Below are positions 1 to 8,722 of a stretch of DNA of 62,418 bases, piece by piece (position 1 is the first letter of the stretch; every line of letters starts with the position of its first letter). Source of the DNA: an uncultured Paraprevotella sp. (GTDB lineage Bacteria > Bacteroidota > Bacteroidia > Bacteroidales > Bacteroidaceae). Made by a program: the position numbers and the translations under genes. The stretch covers positions 1 through 62,418 of the forward strand of contig CALUIS010000019.1 of the NCBI GenBank assembly GCA_944320765.1. The letters are read 5' to 3'. Under the pieces are notes generated by a model that worked only from the letters and a program-made list of their open reading frames with translations, did no database searches and was not told the DNA's origin.

Positions 1-36
1 CTTTCATCCGCCCCGGGTCGTCCCCGAAAGCGAGTG

Positions 37-68
37 CAAAGGTACGCCCTTTTTCATTCACCGCCAAA
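37..68 (-). promoter_or_regulatory. promoter for a gene beyond the left edge
   Basis: On the minus strand a TACCTTTG -7 box (plus-strand 37-44) lies 20 nt from a TTTG -33 box (plus-strand 65-68). This fits the Bacteroidetes housekeeping promoter exactly and points leftwards, so a transcription unit starts just outside the window. The remaining bases from 1 to 155 show no gene. Confidence 0.6.
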
Positions 69-155
69 CATAGCGGGGACTTTTTTCAGGGAAAAACAAC
101 TTTTCTTCCAAAAAAGGAAAATACACCTATTATTATATATAAGCGGAAGCCATTC

Positions 156-1454
156 TTACAAGAAAGCGGGCAGTTCGTACAGTTTCGTGCTGTGACTGCC
201 TTTAACCAGGATATAATATCCTTTCGGCTTTTTGACCGCCAACGCGGCCTTTACCTGCTCCACATTGTCGAAAGTACGAAACGGGTGATGCACGGCCTTG
301 AATTCATTCCCAACCAGCCAAACATGTTCAAATCCCGATTCCATCAATAAATTCGCAATCTCTTGATGAGCCTCCCAACTTTCATGTCCCAGCTCGCCCA
401 TCTCACCCAAAATCGCCATGCGGCGGCCTACCTTCATATCACGGAAGTTCTCAATCGCCGCCCTCATGCTGGTCGGATTGGCATTATATGCATCCACAAT
501 CAACTTGTTGTCAGGAGTCTCCATCAACTGAGAACGGTTGTTCTGAGGCACATACTCAGACAATGCTTCGTTGACCGACTTCACGTCCACCCCAAAGGTC
601 CGCCCGATGACGGCTGCAGCCAGCATGTTTTTCAGGTTATAGCTACCAATCAAACGTGTCTGGACTTCCTGCCATTCCCCGCCCGCCGGGCGCCATCGGA
701 ATTTCAGGAACGGGACACACTCCAGCACCTCGCCTTCCACATTCAGCGTCTCGCCACAAGGGCTGCCATAATAAATCTGATGCAAGCCATCAGCGATGCG
801 CCTCAACACGCCGCTGTCATAGTCCACAAACACCGTCCCGTGCTTGGCGCGCAGATAATCATACAGCTCACCTTTGGTACGCACCACACCCTCGAAAGAA
901 CCGAACCCGGCCAGATGCGCCATTCCCACATTCGTAATGATCCCGAAATCAGGATCCACGATTTCGGCCGAAGCCAGAATCTCTCCCGGATGGTTGGCAC
1001 CAGTCTCCACCACGGCGATAGTATGTTCCGGCTTAAGCTGCAACAACGTTTTCGGCACCCCGATATGATTGTTCAGGTTTCCCTGAGTATACAACACCTT
1101 GTGCTTCTTGGAAAGCACGGCGGCCACCAGCTCCTTAGTGGTCGTCTTCCCGTTGGTCCCCGTCACCTGTATCACCGGAATCCTGAACTGCTCCCGATGA
1201 TAATGAGCCAACTGCCGCAAGGCATCCAACGCATTTTCCACCTTTATATATCGTCCGTCTCCCGGCACTGCGGCTCCCGCCTCATCCACTACGGCATAAG
1301 CGCACCCCTGCGCGATAGCCTGTGACGCGAAAGTATTCCCATTGAAAGTATCCCCCCTCAAGGCGAAGAAGATGGAACCTTGCGGGCAGTCGCGGCTGTC
1401 GGTCGTCACCACCGGATGCTGCCTATAAAGTTCATAAAGTTTTGCAATCTCCAT
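156..1454 (-). CDS. murF: UDP-N-acetylmuramoyl-tripeptide--D-alanyl-D-alanine ligase (MurF)
   Basis: MurF adds D-Ala-D-Ala to the UDP-MurNAc tripeptide in the cytoplasm, the last soluble step of peptidoglycan precursor synthesis; Ddl at 11495, elsewhere in the window, makes its dipeptide substrate. The protein is 432 residues, normal for the family. An N-terminal Mur domain is followed by the ATP-binding loop TGTNGKTTT (about residues 98-106), a central ligase part with ETGANHPGE, and a C-terminal domain with VDAYNANP. I start at the ATG of MEIAKL: the in-frame Met 8 codons upstream falls next to a -7 box (1476-1483), so it is unlikely to be translated. The gene is divergent from folP. Confidence 0.96.
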   Translation of the reverse strand: MEIAKLYELYRQHPVVTTDSRDCPQGSIFFALRGDTFNGNTFASQAIAQGCAYAVVDEAGAAVPGDGRYIKVENALDALRQLAHYHREQFRIPVIQVTGTNGKTTTKELVAAVLSKKHKVLYTQGNLNNHIGVPKTLLQLKPEHTIAVVETGANHPGEILASAEIVDPDFGIITNVGMAHLAGFGSFEGVVRTKGELYDYLRAKHGTVFVDYDSGVLRRIADGLHQIYYGSPCGETLNVEGEVLECVPFLKFRWRPAGGEWQEVQTRLIGSYNLKNMLAAAVIGRTFGVDVKSVNEALSEYVPQNNRSQLMETPDNKLIVDAYNANPTSMRAAIENFRDMKVGRRMAILGEMGELGHESWEAHQEIANLLMESGFEHVWLVGNEFKAVHHPFRTFDNVEQVKAALAVKKPKGYYILVKGSHSTKLYELPAFL

Positions 1455-1475
1455 AATTCTATCATTTTGCTGCCA

Positions 1476-1483
1476 CAAATATA
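1476..1483 (-). promoter_or_regulatory. murF -7 promoter box
   Basis: The minus strand reads TATATTTG, a TAnnTTTG box about 22 nt upstream of the chosen murF ATG. No good TTTG at -33 is seen. The box argues against the longer upstream start for murF. Confidence 0.5.
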
Positions 1484-1505
1484 ATGAAAAACCGAATTAT
1501 CTATG

Positions 1506-1513
1506 TACATTTG
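1506..1513 (+). promoter_or_regulatory. folP -7 promoter box
   Basis: TACATTTG lies 21 nt upstream of the folP ATG, back to back with the murF promoter. The -33 element is not recognisable. Confidence 0.5.
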
Positions 1514-1534
1514 CATCATAATTGAAATAAAATA

Positions 1535-2386
1535 ATGGACACGCACACGGAATACGCCATCACGGTCAACGGCAAGCTCATGGAGTTTTCCACTCCCAGA
1601 ATCATGGGGATCCTCAACCTGACCCCGGATTCCTTTTATGCCGTAAGCCGCAAGGAAACGGCAGAGGACATCGCCGCACGCACGGAACAAATCCTCAACG
1701 AGGGTGCGGACATCATAGACGTCGGGGCATACTCTTCCCGCCCGGGGGCCGAACACGTTTCTGCGGAAGAGGAGATGTCCCGGCTGCGCAAAGGCCTCGG
1801 AATCATCCGTTCGATAGCCCCCGACGCGGTCCTTTCCATAGACACATTCCGTGCCGACGCGGCCGCCATGTGCGTGGAAGAATACGGAGCCTCCATCATC
1901 AACGACATCTCTGCCGGGCAGCTGGACGAACGGATGTTCGACACCATAGCCCGCCTGAACGTCCCCTATGTCATGATGCACATGCAAGGAACTCCGTCGG
2001 ACATGCAACAAAACCCGCTTTACGTCAACCTCCGCATGGAAATCATGCAATATTTTGCCGGAAAGATACAAGAACTGCACAGCCGGGGCGTCAATGACAT
2101 CATCCTGGACCCCGGATTCGGTTTCGGGAAGACCGTGGACCACAACTACGAACTGCTCAAGCATCTGGAGGATTTCCACATGTTCGGCCTTCCCGTCCTG
2201 GTGGGCGTGTCACGCAAGTCCATGATATACAAGCCGCTCGGATGCACTCCGGACGAAGCCCTCAACGGCACGACCGCCCTCCACGGCATCGCCCTGTCCA
2301 AAGGGGCCGACATCCTGCGGGTACACGACGTGAAAGCCTGCGCGGAAGCCGTCCGCCTATTCAACCTGATGAACGAACAGATTTAA
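1535..2386 (+). CDS. folP: dihydropteroate synthase (FolP)
   Basis: FolP condenses p-aminobenzoate with 6-hydroxymethyl-dihydropterin diphosphate to make dihydropteroate in the folate pathway and is the sulfonamide target. The 283-residue protein is a single TIM barrel. Family signatures are in order: ILNLTPDSF (residues 26-34), DVGAYSSRPGA (62-72), a NDIS strand, MHMQGTP, ILDPGFGFGK and GVSRKSM. The gene is followed after 9 nt by cdaA, a pairing often seen in Bacteroidetes, so the two are probably co-transcribed. Confidence 0.97.
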   Translation: MDTHTEYAITVNGKLMEFSTPRIMGILNLTPDSFYAVSRKETAEDIAARTEQILNEGADIIDVGAYSSRPGAEHVSAEEEMSRLRKGLGIIRSIAPDAVLSIDTFRADAAAMCVEEYGASIINDISAGQLDERMFDTIARLNVPYVMMHMQGTPSDMQQNPLYVNLRMEIMQYFAGKIQELHSRGVNDIILDPGFGFGKTVDHNYELLKHLEDFHMFGLPVLVGVSRKSMIYKPLGCTPDEALNGTTALHGIALSKGADILRVHDVKACAEAVRLFNLMNEQI

Positions 2387-2395
2387 AAGGGACCC

Positions 2396-3169
2396 ATGCC
2401 ATTAGAATTCGGACTGAAAGACTTCGTAGACATTTTCCTTGTAGCCTTGATCCTGTACTACTGCTACAAGGTCATGAAAGAATCACGCTCGCTGAACGTG
2501 TTCTTCGGCGTGCTTATCTTTGTGGTGTTCTGGCTGTTCGTCTCCCAGATTCTGGAGATGAAGCTCTTAGGCTCCATTCTCGACAAGCTGGTCAGCGTGG
2601 GAACCCTGGCGCTCATCATCCTCTTCCAGGAAGAGATACGCAACTTCTTCTTCACCATCGGCACGCACCGCCAGGTGGAAAACCTCCTCAAACACTTCCG
2701 GCGCAACAAGAAAGGCAAACAAAAGAGCAACAAGGACGACATCATGCCCATCGTCATGGCCTGCATGAGCATGAGCAAACAAAAAATCGGCGCACTTATC
2801 GTCATCGAGCGCAACCTGCCGCTCAACGACATCATGCGGTCCGGTGAAATCATAGACGCCAACATCAACCAACGTCTCATCGAAAACATCTTTTTCAAGA
2901 ACAGCCCGCTGCACGACGGGGCCATGGTCATCAGCAAGAAACGCATCAAGGCGGCCGGATGCATCCTGCCGGTGTCCCACAGCATGGACATCCCAAAAGA
3001 ACTCGGCCTGCGCCACCGTGCCGCCAAAGGCATCTCGCAAGAGACAGACGCCCTGGCCGTCATCGTGTCGGAAGAGACCGGCAACATCTCCGTCGCCTAC
3101 AAGGACATCTTCCACCTGCGCCTGTCGGCCGAGGAGCTGGAACGCTTCCTCACGGAAGAAAGCGTCTGA
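2396..3169 (+). CDS. cdaA: membrane diadenylate cyclase (CdaA)
   Basis: CdaA makes the second messenger c-di-AMP from two ATP and is anchored in the inner membrane. Three hydrophobic segments (about residues 10-25, 32-50 and 60-77) precede a DAC domain. The catalytic signatures are visible: DGA at 174-176 in LHDGAMVI and RHR at 206-208 in GLRHRAA. At 257 residues it matches the CdaA/YbbP form and not the larger DisA form. It sits directly behind folP with an AAAAGGGA Shine-Dalgarno-like stretch upstream. c-di-AMP usually governs potassium and osmotic balance; no such targets are adjacent here. Confidence 0.93.
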   Translation: MPLEFGLKDFVDIFLVALILYYCYKVMKESRSLNVFFGVLIFVVFWLFVSQILEMKLLGSILDKLVSVGTLALIILFQEEIRNFFFTIGTHRQVENLLKHFRRNKKGKQKSNKDDIMPIVMACMSMSKQKIGALIVIERNLPLNDIMRSGEIIDANINQRLIENIFFKNSPLHDGAMVISKKRIKAAGCILPVSHSMDIPKELGLRHRAAKGISQETDALAVIVSEETGNISVAYKDIFHLRLSAEELERFLTEESV

Positions 3170-3268
3170 AGCCGCCCCGGCCTTTCCGCAGCCCTTCCTT
3201 GTCCGCACTTTTTTGCGGGAAGCCCGCAAAAAGAATCCCATCTATACTTTTTTTCGCCCAAAAAACCG

Positions 3269-3276
3269 TAATTTTG
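3269..3276 (+). promoter_or_regulatory. pta -7 promoter box
   Basis: TAATTTTG about 50 nt upstream of the pta ATG, preceded by a T-rich stretch where the -33 box should be. It supports pta-ackA as a separate transcription unit from folP-cdaA. Confidence 0.45.
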
Positions 3277-3326
3277 CATACGCCTACCGTTTGCTATGTA
3301 GAGTTGTCATTTTAAAGAACCAAGAT

Positions 3327-4340
3327 ATGGACATTATCAAAGAAATCATTGCCCGCGCTCAAGCCAACAAGCAGCGCATCGTACTTCCCGAAGGCACGGA
3401 AGAACGCACCTTGAAAGCCGCCAACCGCATCCTGACCGACGAGGTCGCCGACCTGATTATCCTGGGCAACCCCGCCGAAATCGAGGAAGCCGCAAAGAAA
3501 TGGGGGCTGGGCAACATCCACAAGGCCACCATCATCGACCCGGCCGACAGCCCCAAGAAAGAGGAATACGCACAGCTGCTTTTCGAACTGCGCAAGAAGA
3601 AAGGGATGACCATCGAAGAAGCCCGGCAGAAAGTGCTTGACCCGCTCTTCTTCGGCTGCCTCATGATCAAGGCCGGAGACGCGGACGGGCAGTTGGCCGG
3701 CGCGCGCAACACGACGGGCAACGTGCTTCGCCCCGCCCTTCAAATCATCAAGACGGCCCCGGGCATCACTTGCGTCTCGGGTGCCATGCTGCTGTTGACC
3801 AAAGCTCCGAAATATGGAACGAACGGGGTGCTGGTCATGGGCGATGTGGCTGTCACTCCGGTGCCGGATGCCGAGCAACTGGCCCAAATCGCGGTCTGCA
3901 CGGCCCGCACGGCCAAAGCCGTGGCCGGCCTCGACCCGAAAGTGGCGATGCTGAGCTTCTCCACCAAAGGGTCGGCCAAGCATGAAGTGGTGGACAAGGT
4001 AGTGGAAGCCACCAAGCTGGCCCGCGAGATGGCACCGGGCCTCAGCATCGACGGCGAGCTTCAGGCTGACGCCGCACTGGTCCCCAGAATCGGAGAGAGC
4101 AAGGCGCCGGGGTCTGAGATTGCCGGACACGCCAACGTGCTGGTCGTCCCGAACCTGGAAGTAGGCAACATCTCCTACAAGCTCGTGCAGCGGCTGGGCA
4201 ACGCCGAAGCCATCGGTCCCATCCTCCAAGGCATCGCCCGTCCGGTCAACGACCTGTCACGCGGCTGCTCCATCGAGGATGTGTACACCATGGTCGCCAT
4301 TACGGCCAACCAAGCCATCGCGGCCAAAGAACAGAAATAA
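3327..4340 (+). CDS. pta: phosphate acetyltransferase (Pta)
   Basis: Pta converts acetyl-CoA and phosphate to acetyl phosphate, the first half of the acetate-forming ATP route. The protein is 337 residues, the short Pta form without the N-terminal DRTGG part of long Pta proteins. Typical segments include the start MDIIKEII, IVLPEGTEERT, and near the end GPILQGIARPVNDLSRG. The frame is open for about 100 codons upstream, but that part overlaps cdaA and lies before the promoter box, so I start at the ATG of MDIIKE. ackA follows after 30 nt and completes the pathway. Confidence 0.95.
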   Translation: MDIIKEIIARAQANKQRIVLPEGTEERTLKAANRILTDEVADLIILGNPAEIEEAAKKWGLGNIHKATIIDPADSPKKEEYAQLLFELRKKKGMTIEEARQKVLDPLFFGCLMIKAGDADGQLAGARNTTGNVLRPALQIIKTAPGITCVSGAMLLLTKAPKYGTNGVLVMGDVAVTPVPDAEQLAQIAVCTARTAKAVAGLDPKVAMLSFSTKGSAKHEVVDKVVEATKLAREMAPGLSIDGELQADAALVPRIGESKAPGSEIAGHANVLVVPNLEVGNISYKLVQRLGNAEAIGPILQGIARPVNDLSRGCSIEDVYTMVAITANQAIAAKEQK

Positions 4341-4370
4341 ACGGAAGCTTTTTCTTATACCACGACATAT

Positions 4371-5564
4371 ATGAAGATATTAGTATTGAATTGCGGCAGC
4401 TCGTCCATCAAATACAAGCTGTACGACATGGACGACCACTCCGTCATGGCCCAAGGCGGCATCGAGAAAATCGGCCTCCCCGGCTCGTTCCTGAAAATGA
4501 CCCTGCCGGACGGCACCAAGAAGATTATCGAAGAAGACATCCCGGAACACACCAAAGGCGTGCAGTTCATCTTCCATATCCTGACCGACCCGGAACTCGG
4601 GGCATTGAAGTCGCTGGACGAGCTCGGGGCCGTAGGCCACCGCATGGTGCACGGCGGGGAGAAGTTCAACAAGAGCGTGCTGCTCACGCCGGAAGTGCTG
4701 GAGGCCTTCGAGGCCTGCAACGACCTGGCCCCTCTGCACAACCCGGCCAACCTGAAAGGCGTCCATGCCGTTTCGGCCCTCCTGCCTTCCATCCCCCAGG
4801 TCGGCGTGTTCGACACGGCCTTCCACCAGACCATGCCGGACTATGCCTACATGTACGCCCTGCCGTATGAGATGTACGGGAAATATGGCATCCGCCGCTA
4901 CGGCTTCCATGGGACGTCCCACCGCTACGTGTCGCAACGTGTATGCGAATACCTCGGCATCAAGCCCGAAGGCAGCCGCATCGTCACCTGCCACGTGGGC
5001 AACGGAGGTTCCATCTCGGCCGTCAAGGACGGCAAGTGCGTCGACACCTCCATGGGCCTCACCCCGCTCGAAGGCCTGATGATGGGCACCCGTTCCGGCG
5101 ACGTGGACGGCGGAGCCGTGACGTTCATCATGGAAAAGGAAGGCTTGAACCCCACGGAGATGTCCAACCTGCTGAACAAGAAGTCGGGTGTATTGGGCGT
5201 GACGGGCGTGTCGTCCGACATGCGCGAGGTGATTGCCGCCGCCCACGAAGGAAACAAACGCTGCCAGTTGGCTCTGGAGATGTATGCCTACCGCGTGAAG
5301 AAATACATCGGCGCGTACGCCGCCGCCATGAACGGAGTGGACGTCATCCTCTTCACCGGCGGTGTGGGCGAGAACCAGGCCGACATGCGCGAGGCCTTCT
5401 GCGAGGGGCTGGACTACTTGGGCGTTTCGCTCGACAAGGCGAAGAACAACACCGTGCGCGGCGAAGAGGCCGTCATCTCCACGCCGGACAGCAAGGTGAC
5501 CGTCTGCGTCATCCCGACGGACGAGGAACTGATGATTGCCAAGGACACCATGGCTTTGATTTAA
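4371..5564 (+). CDS. ackA: acetate kinase (AckA)
   Basis: AckA turns acetyl phosphate plus ADP into acetate and ATP, a main energy-yielding step for fermentative gut Bacteroidales. The 397-residue protein has all ASKHA-fold signatures: NCGSSSIKY at residues 7-15, GHRMVHGG, FDTAFHQTMP, YGFHGTSH and CHVGNGGSI. It is the second gene of a pta-ackA pair and is closed by a strong hairpin terminator at 5595-5631. Confidence 0.97.
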   Translation: MKILVLNCGSSSIKYKLYDMDDHSVMAQGGIEKIGLPGSFLKMTLPDGTKKIIEEDIPEHTKGVQFIFHILTDPELGALKSLDELGAVGHRMVHGGEKFNKSVLLTPEVLEAFEACNDLAPLHNPANLKGVHAVSALLPSIPQVGVFDTAFHQTMPDYAYMYALPYEMYGKYGIRRYGFHGTSHRYVSQRVCEYLGIKPEGSRIVTCHVGNGGSISAVKDGKCVDTSMGLTPLEGLMMGTRSGDVDGGAVTFIMEKEGLNPTEMSNLLNKKSGVLGVTGVSSDMREVIAAAHEGNKRCQLALEMYAYRVKKYIGAYAAAMNGVDVILFTGGVGENQADMREAFCEGLDYLGVSLDKAKNNTVRGEEAVISTPDSKVTVCVIPTDEELMIAKDTMALI

Positions 5565-5594
5565 GGGCATGGCATGCTTCCGTGCGAGCAAAAT

Positions 5595-5631
5595 AGCCCC
5601 CTCCGCCCCTTTCAGGCGGAGGGGGCTTTTG
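5595..5631 (+). terminator. bidirectional terminator between ackA and lpxH
   Basis: A perfect 13-bp GC-rich stem (5595-5607 with 5615-5627) and a 7-nt loop are followed by TTTT. It lies between the convergent 3' ends of ackA and lpxH and could stop transcripts from both sides. Confidence 0.85.
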
Positions 5632-5650
5632 CTACATCCTCCTTTTTAGC

Positions 5651-6418
5651 TTACAGTTCCGTGTCCCCCTCCACGTAGTTCTCCATGAACAGGTTCTCGC
5701 CGTCAAACACGGCGTAGGTGAACTGCGTGATCCAGTCGCCGAGAATCAGGAGACGGCTGGTGCGCGAAAGCATCAGGTCCAACTCGATATGCCGGTGCCC
5801 GAAGATGAAATAGTTGATTTCGGAGTGGTTCTTCAGGTATTCCTTGGCATACCGCACCAGATACTCCTTGTCCTCTCCCATGTACGGCGGGTCCCCGCCT
5901 TCCATGCCATGCTTCAACCGGTTGTGCGCCGCCCACGACAGCCCGAAATCCACCGCCCAACGGGGATGGATGCACGCGAACATGCGCTGGCAGAGGCGGT
6001 TGTGGAACACCCGCCGGAGCAAACGGAAACTGCGGTCGGGGTCGCCCAACCCGTCGCCGTGCGCCAGCATGAACACCCGGTCGCCGAGTTCCACCGTCAC
6101 CGGCTGGGTATGCAGGACCACGCCGCACTCCTTCACCAGATAGTCGCCGCACCAGATGTCATGGTTGCCTGTGAAGAAATGCACCTCCACGCCCCGGTCG
6201 GCCAGCTCGCTGAGCTTGCCCAGGAAGCGTGTATAGCCGCGCGGCACCACCGTCTTGTATTCATACCAGAAGTCGAAGATATCCCCCAGCAGGTACACCG
6301 CCGAAGCCTTGTCCTTCACGCTGTCCAGGAAACGCACCAGCCGGCGTTCGCGCGTCCGGTCGTGCGGGATGGACCTGCAGCCCAAGTGGGCGTCGGAAAG
6401 GAAATACACGCTCTTCAT
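5651..6418 (-). CDS. lpxH: UDP-2,3-diacylglucosamine diphosphatase family (LpxH-like)
   Basis: LpxH-family enzymes cleave UDP-2,3-diacylglucosamine to lipid X in lipid A synthesis, acting at the inner membrane. The 255-residue protein is a calcineurin-type metallophosphatase with its metal ligands in order: SDAHLG (residues 8-13), GDIFDF (45-50), GNHD (84-87), AHGDGLGDPD (119-128) and FGHRH near the end. I start at the ATG of MKSVYF because it overlaps the stop of the upstream DUF59 gene in a TGATG junction, a sign of translational coupling. The exact substrate is inferred from the family (COG2908), which includes distant lpxH paralogues. Confidence 0.82.
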   Translation of the reverse strand: MKSVYFLSDAHLGCRSIPHDRTRERRLVRFLDSVKDKASAVYLLGDIFDFWYEYKTVVPRGYTRFLGKLSELADRGVEVHFFTGNHDIWCGDYLVKECGVVLHTQPVTVELGDRVFMLAHGDGLGDPDRSFRLLRRVFHNRLCQRMFACIHPRWAVDFGLSWAAHNRLKHGMEGGDPPYMGEDKEYLVRYAKEYLKNHSEINYFIFGHRHIELDLMLSRTSRLLILGDWITQFTYAVFDGENLFMENYVEGDTEL

Positions 6419-6756
6419 CACAAGAATCCCAGTTCCATTTTGGCTTCCTCGGTCATCATGTCCTTGTCCCATTCCGGCTCGAACACAAGATTGACCTCCA
6501 CCGATTTCACATGCTTTATGCTCTCCAGTTTCTCCCTCACGTCCTCCACGATGAAGTCCGCCGCCGGACAGTTGGGGGCCGTCAGCGTCATGTCCACGCT
6601 CAGCGCGAAGTCGTCCGCCAGGTCAATCTTGTAGATCAGCCCCAGGTCGTAGATGTTGACGGGTATCTCCGGGTCGTACACGGTCTTCAGCATCTCCACC
6701 ACCTTTTCTTCCACTTGCACCTTCTCCGGTTTTTCCTTTTCTTCCATATCAAGCAT
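6418..6756 (-). CDS. DUF59/MIP18-family iron-sulfur assembly factor (SufT-like)
   Basis: A 112-residue protein of the DUF59 family, which helps mature iron-sulfur proteins. Signatures are VYDPEIPVNIYDLGLIY, and TLTAPNCP carrying the conserved cysteine, with the C-terminal VFEPEWDKDMM pattern. The N terminus is a short charged stretch, and translation may start at Met1 or at MEEKEK three codons later. It sits in a tight operon between radC and lpxH without other suf genes nearby, so its client protein cannot be deduced from context. Confidence 0.85.
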   Translation of the reverse strand: MLDMEEKEKPEKVQVEEKVVEMLKTVYDPEIPVNIYDLGLIYKIDLADDFALSVDMTLTAPNCPAADFIVEDVREKLESIKHVKSVEVNLVFEPEWDKDMMTEEAKMELGFL

Positions 6757-6763
6757 TTATAAA

Positions 6764-7513
6764 TTATCCATTCAGTTTCCCTTCTTCGCAATAGCTGTAG
6801 AACCCGCTGTCGGCCACGATGATGTGGTCCAGCAGGCGGATGTTCATCATCCGGCAGGCCTTCTGCAGCCGGTCGGTCAGCCGGTCGTCCTCCATGCTGG
6901 GACGCAGGTTGCCCGACGGATGGTTGTGGCAAAGCGCGATGACCGGTGCGCGGCGCAGCAACGCCTCGCGCAGGATCAGCCGGATGTCCACGGCCGTCTC
7001 CGTCAGCCCGCCCTTGCTCACCAGCATCTTTCCTGTCACCCGGCAGGCCTGGTTCATCAGCAAGGCGTAGCATTCCTCGTGGAACAGGTCCTGCATCTGG
7101 GGCAGGAAATAACGGTACAGGTCCACGCTGGAACGGATGGACGGCAGCTCCACCGCGTCCTCCTCCATCCGACGGCGGCCCAGCTCGCAGGCCGCCATGA
7201 TCGTGACGGCTTTGGCCTCGCCCAGTCCCTTATAGCGGCGTGCCAGCTTCTTCTTCCCGGTCTTCGGGTCCTCGGCCTCCACGTTTCCCGTCAGTTCCTC
7301 GAGCGACATGCGTCCCAAGGTTTTCAGCCGGTTGCCGCAATCCGAAAGCAGCCGCTTCATCAACGCCACCGCCGTCTCGTCCCCGCTTCCCGACCCGATG
7401 AGGATGGCCAGCAGCTCGGCATTGCTCAACGCCGCCGCCCCTTTCTGCATCAGCTTCTCGCGCGGGCGGTCGTCCTCGGCCCATTGCTTGATGTTCAGCC
7501 TTGCGGTCTCCAT
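6764..7513 (-). CDS. radC: RadC-family JAB/MPN protein
   Basis: RadC-like proteins carry a helix-hairpin-helix part and a JAMM metalloprotease-like domain; despite the old name, a direct role in DNA repair is not established. In this 249-residue protein LSNAELLAILIGSGS lies near the N terminus and the JAMM motif HNHPSG is at residues 196-201, with an acidic residue following in SMEDD. An insertion rich in lysine (about residues 79-97) lengthens the linker compared with the common form. The gene lies 13 nt after the glycosyltransferase and 7 nt before the DUF59 gene. Confidence 0.9.
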   Translation of the reverse strand: METARLNIKQWAEDDRPREKLMQKGAAALSNAELLAILIGSGSGDETAVALMKRLLSDCGNRLKTLGRMSLEELTGNVEAEDPKTGKKKLARRYKGLGEAKAVTIMAACELGRRRMEEDAVELPSIRSSVDLYRYFLPQMQDLFHEECYALLMNQACRVTGKMLVSKGGLTETAVDIRLILREALLRRAPVIALCHNHPSGNLRPSMEDDRLTDRLQKACRMMNIRLLDHIIVADSGFYSYCEEGKLNG

Positions 7514-7526
7514 ATACCTTATTATA

Positions 7527-8618
7527 TTATTTATAGAAGTTCTTCTCGAAGGCCGCGAACTCGTCCTTCCCCCGCACGCAACGTTGCCACCAGGCGCGCA
7601 GGAATCCCGTGCCGTAGCCCGTCAGCTGTACGAAAGAGGCGGCAATGGCCATCACCCCCACCTTCAGGCTCCGGCTCACCCTCGTGGCATCCGCCCCCAC
7701 GAGCAAGGCAAACAGCAGCAGGGGCAGCAGGGGAATCCACGACAAGGCGTGCAGCACGGCCGCATGGCGCAGCAGCCCCGGCAGTTCCACGGCATACACA
7801 TAGCTGTGCGTCATCTGGAAAATCCACACCGACCCGATCCATCCGGCCAGGGCAAGCAGCAACAGCACGGCCGTCCCCACGGTGAACACCATGGGCAGCA
7901 GGTGGACCAGCTTCAAGGATTCGGGGTATTTCTTGTAGAGGTTGATTCGCGCGATGCCGGAGTTATGCACCTGCTTGAAGAATTTCTTCAGGTCCGTGCG
8001 CCGCTTGTGCCACACCCACGCCCCGGGGAACAGCCTGCAACGGTATCCGGCCTTGAAGATGCGGATGCTGAAGTCGATGTCCTCGCCGAAACGCATCTTG
8101 GAAAAGCCGCCCAGGCGCAGGTAGACCTCCTTCCGCACGCCCATGTTGAACGAGCGGGGGTAGAACTTGTCCATCTTCTTCTTCCCGCCCCGTATGCCTC
8201 CCGTGGTGAAGAACGAGGTCATGGCGTAACTGATGGCCTTCTGCATGTCGGTGAAAGACTCATGCGCCCGGTCCGGCCCTCCGAAGGCGTCGGCAGGCTC
8301 GCGCTGCAGCTCGTCCTCCACGGCCTGCAGGTATCCCGGCGGCAGCACGCAGTCCGAGTCCAGCACGATCAGGTACTCCCCGCTGCTCCGCCCCGCCCCG
8401 TAGTTGCGCGTCTGCCCCGGCCCGGAATTAGGCTTGGCATAATACTCCATGAACAGGAGGTCCTCATACTTCGCCGCCACCTCGCGGCAGGGGCGGTCGG
8501 AACCGTCCTCCACCACCAACACCTCAAAATCGGTGAAAGTCTGCTTCGTCAGGCTTTCCAACAACTCGTCCACCTCTTCGGGACGGTTATAAACCGGTAT
8601 GATTAAAGAATATCTCAT
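7527..8618 (-). CDS. family 2 glycosyltransferase with C-terminal membrane segments
   Basis: A GT-A fold glycosyltransferase, probably attaching a sugar to a lipid- or cell-surface-linked acceptor at the inner membrane. The 363-residue protein opens with SLIIPVYNRPEEVDELL, has VVEDGSDRP, and its metal-binding DSD is at residues 87-89. After a GFSKMRFGEDIDF acceptor-side motif the last third holds about three hydrophobic segments. The donor and acceptor cannot be told from sequence. It is the first gene of a four-gene minus-strand operon that ends with lpxH. Confidence 0.88.
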   Translation of the reverse strand: MRYSLIIPVYNRPEEVDELLESLTKQTFTDFEVLVVEDGSDRPCREVAAKYEDLLFMEYYAKPNSGPGQTRNYGAGRSSGEYLIVLDSDCVLPPGYLQAVEDELQREPADAFGGPDRAHESFTDMQKAISYAMTSFFTTGGIRGGKKKMDKFYPRSFNMGVRKEVYLRLGGFSKMRFGEDIDFSIRIFKAGYRCRLFPGAWVWHKRRTDLKKFFKQVHNSGIARINLYKKYPESLKLVHLLPMVFTVGTAVLLLLALAGWIGSVWIFQMTHSYVYAVELPGLLRHAAVLHALSWIPLLPLLLFALLVGADATRVSRSLKVGVMAIAASFVQLTGYGTGFLRAWWQRCVRGKDEFAAFEKNFYK

Positions 8619-8641
8619 CGCTCAAACAATGCTTCACCAAG

Positions 8642-8649
8642 CAAAGATA
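8642..8649 (-). promoter_or_regulatory. -7 promoter box of the glycosyltransferase operon
   Basis: The minus strand reads TATCTTTG 23 nt upstream of the glycosyltransferase ATG. It probably drives the whole glycosyltransferase-radC-DUF59-lpxH unit. Confidence 0.5.
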
Positions 8650-8668
8650 AACAAAAAAGCGAACAACA

Positions 8669-8683
8669 AGGCGCAAAACGCCT
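8669..8683 (-). terminator. efp terminator
   Basis: On the minus strand a 5-bp AGGCG/CGCCT stem with a 5-nt loop is followed by TTGTTGTT. It lies about 40 nt past the efp stop. The stem is short, so confidence is moderate. Confidence 0.45.
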
Positions 8684-8722
8684 CATTATTCGCTCTTGTT
8701 CCTGAAAAAACAGGCCGCGCCC

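Noticed and set aside
3208..3233. Hairpin with T run before and A run after the stem, between cdaA and pta
   Set aside because: For plus-strand transcripts the T tract is on the wrong side for a terminator; on the minus strand no gene ends here. Not listed as a terminator.
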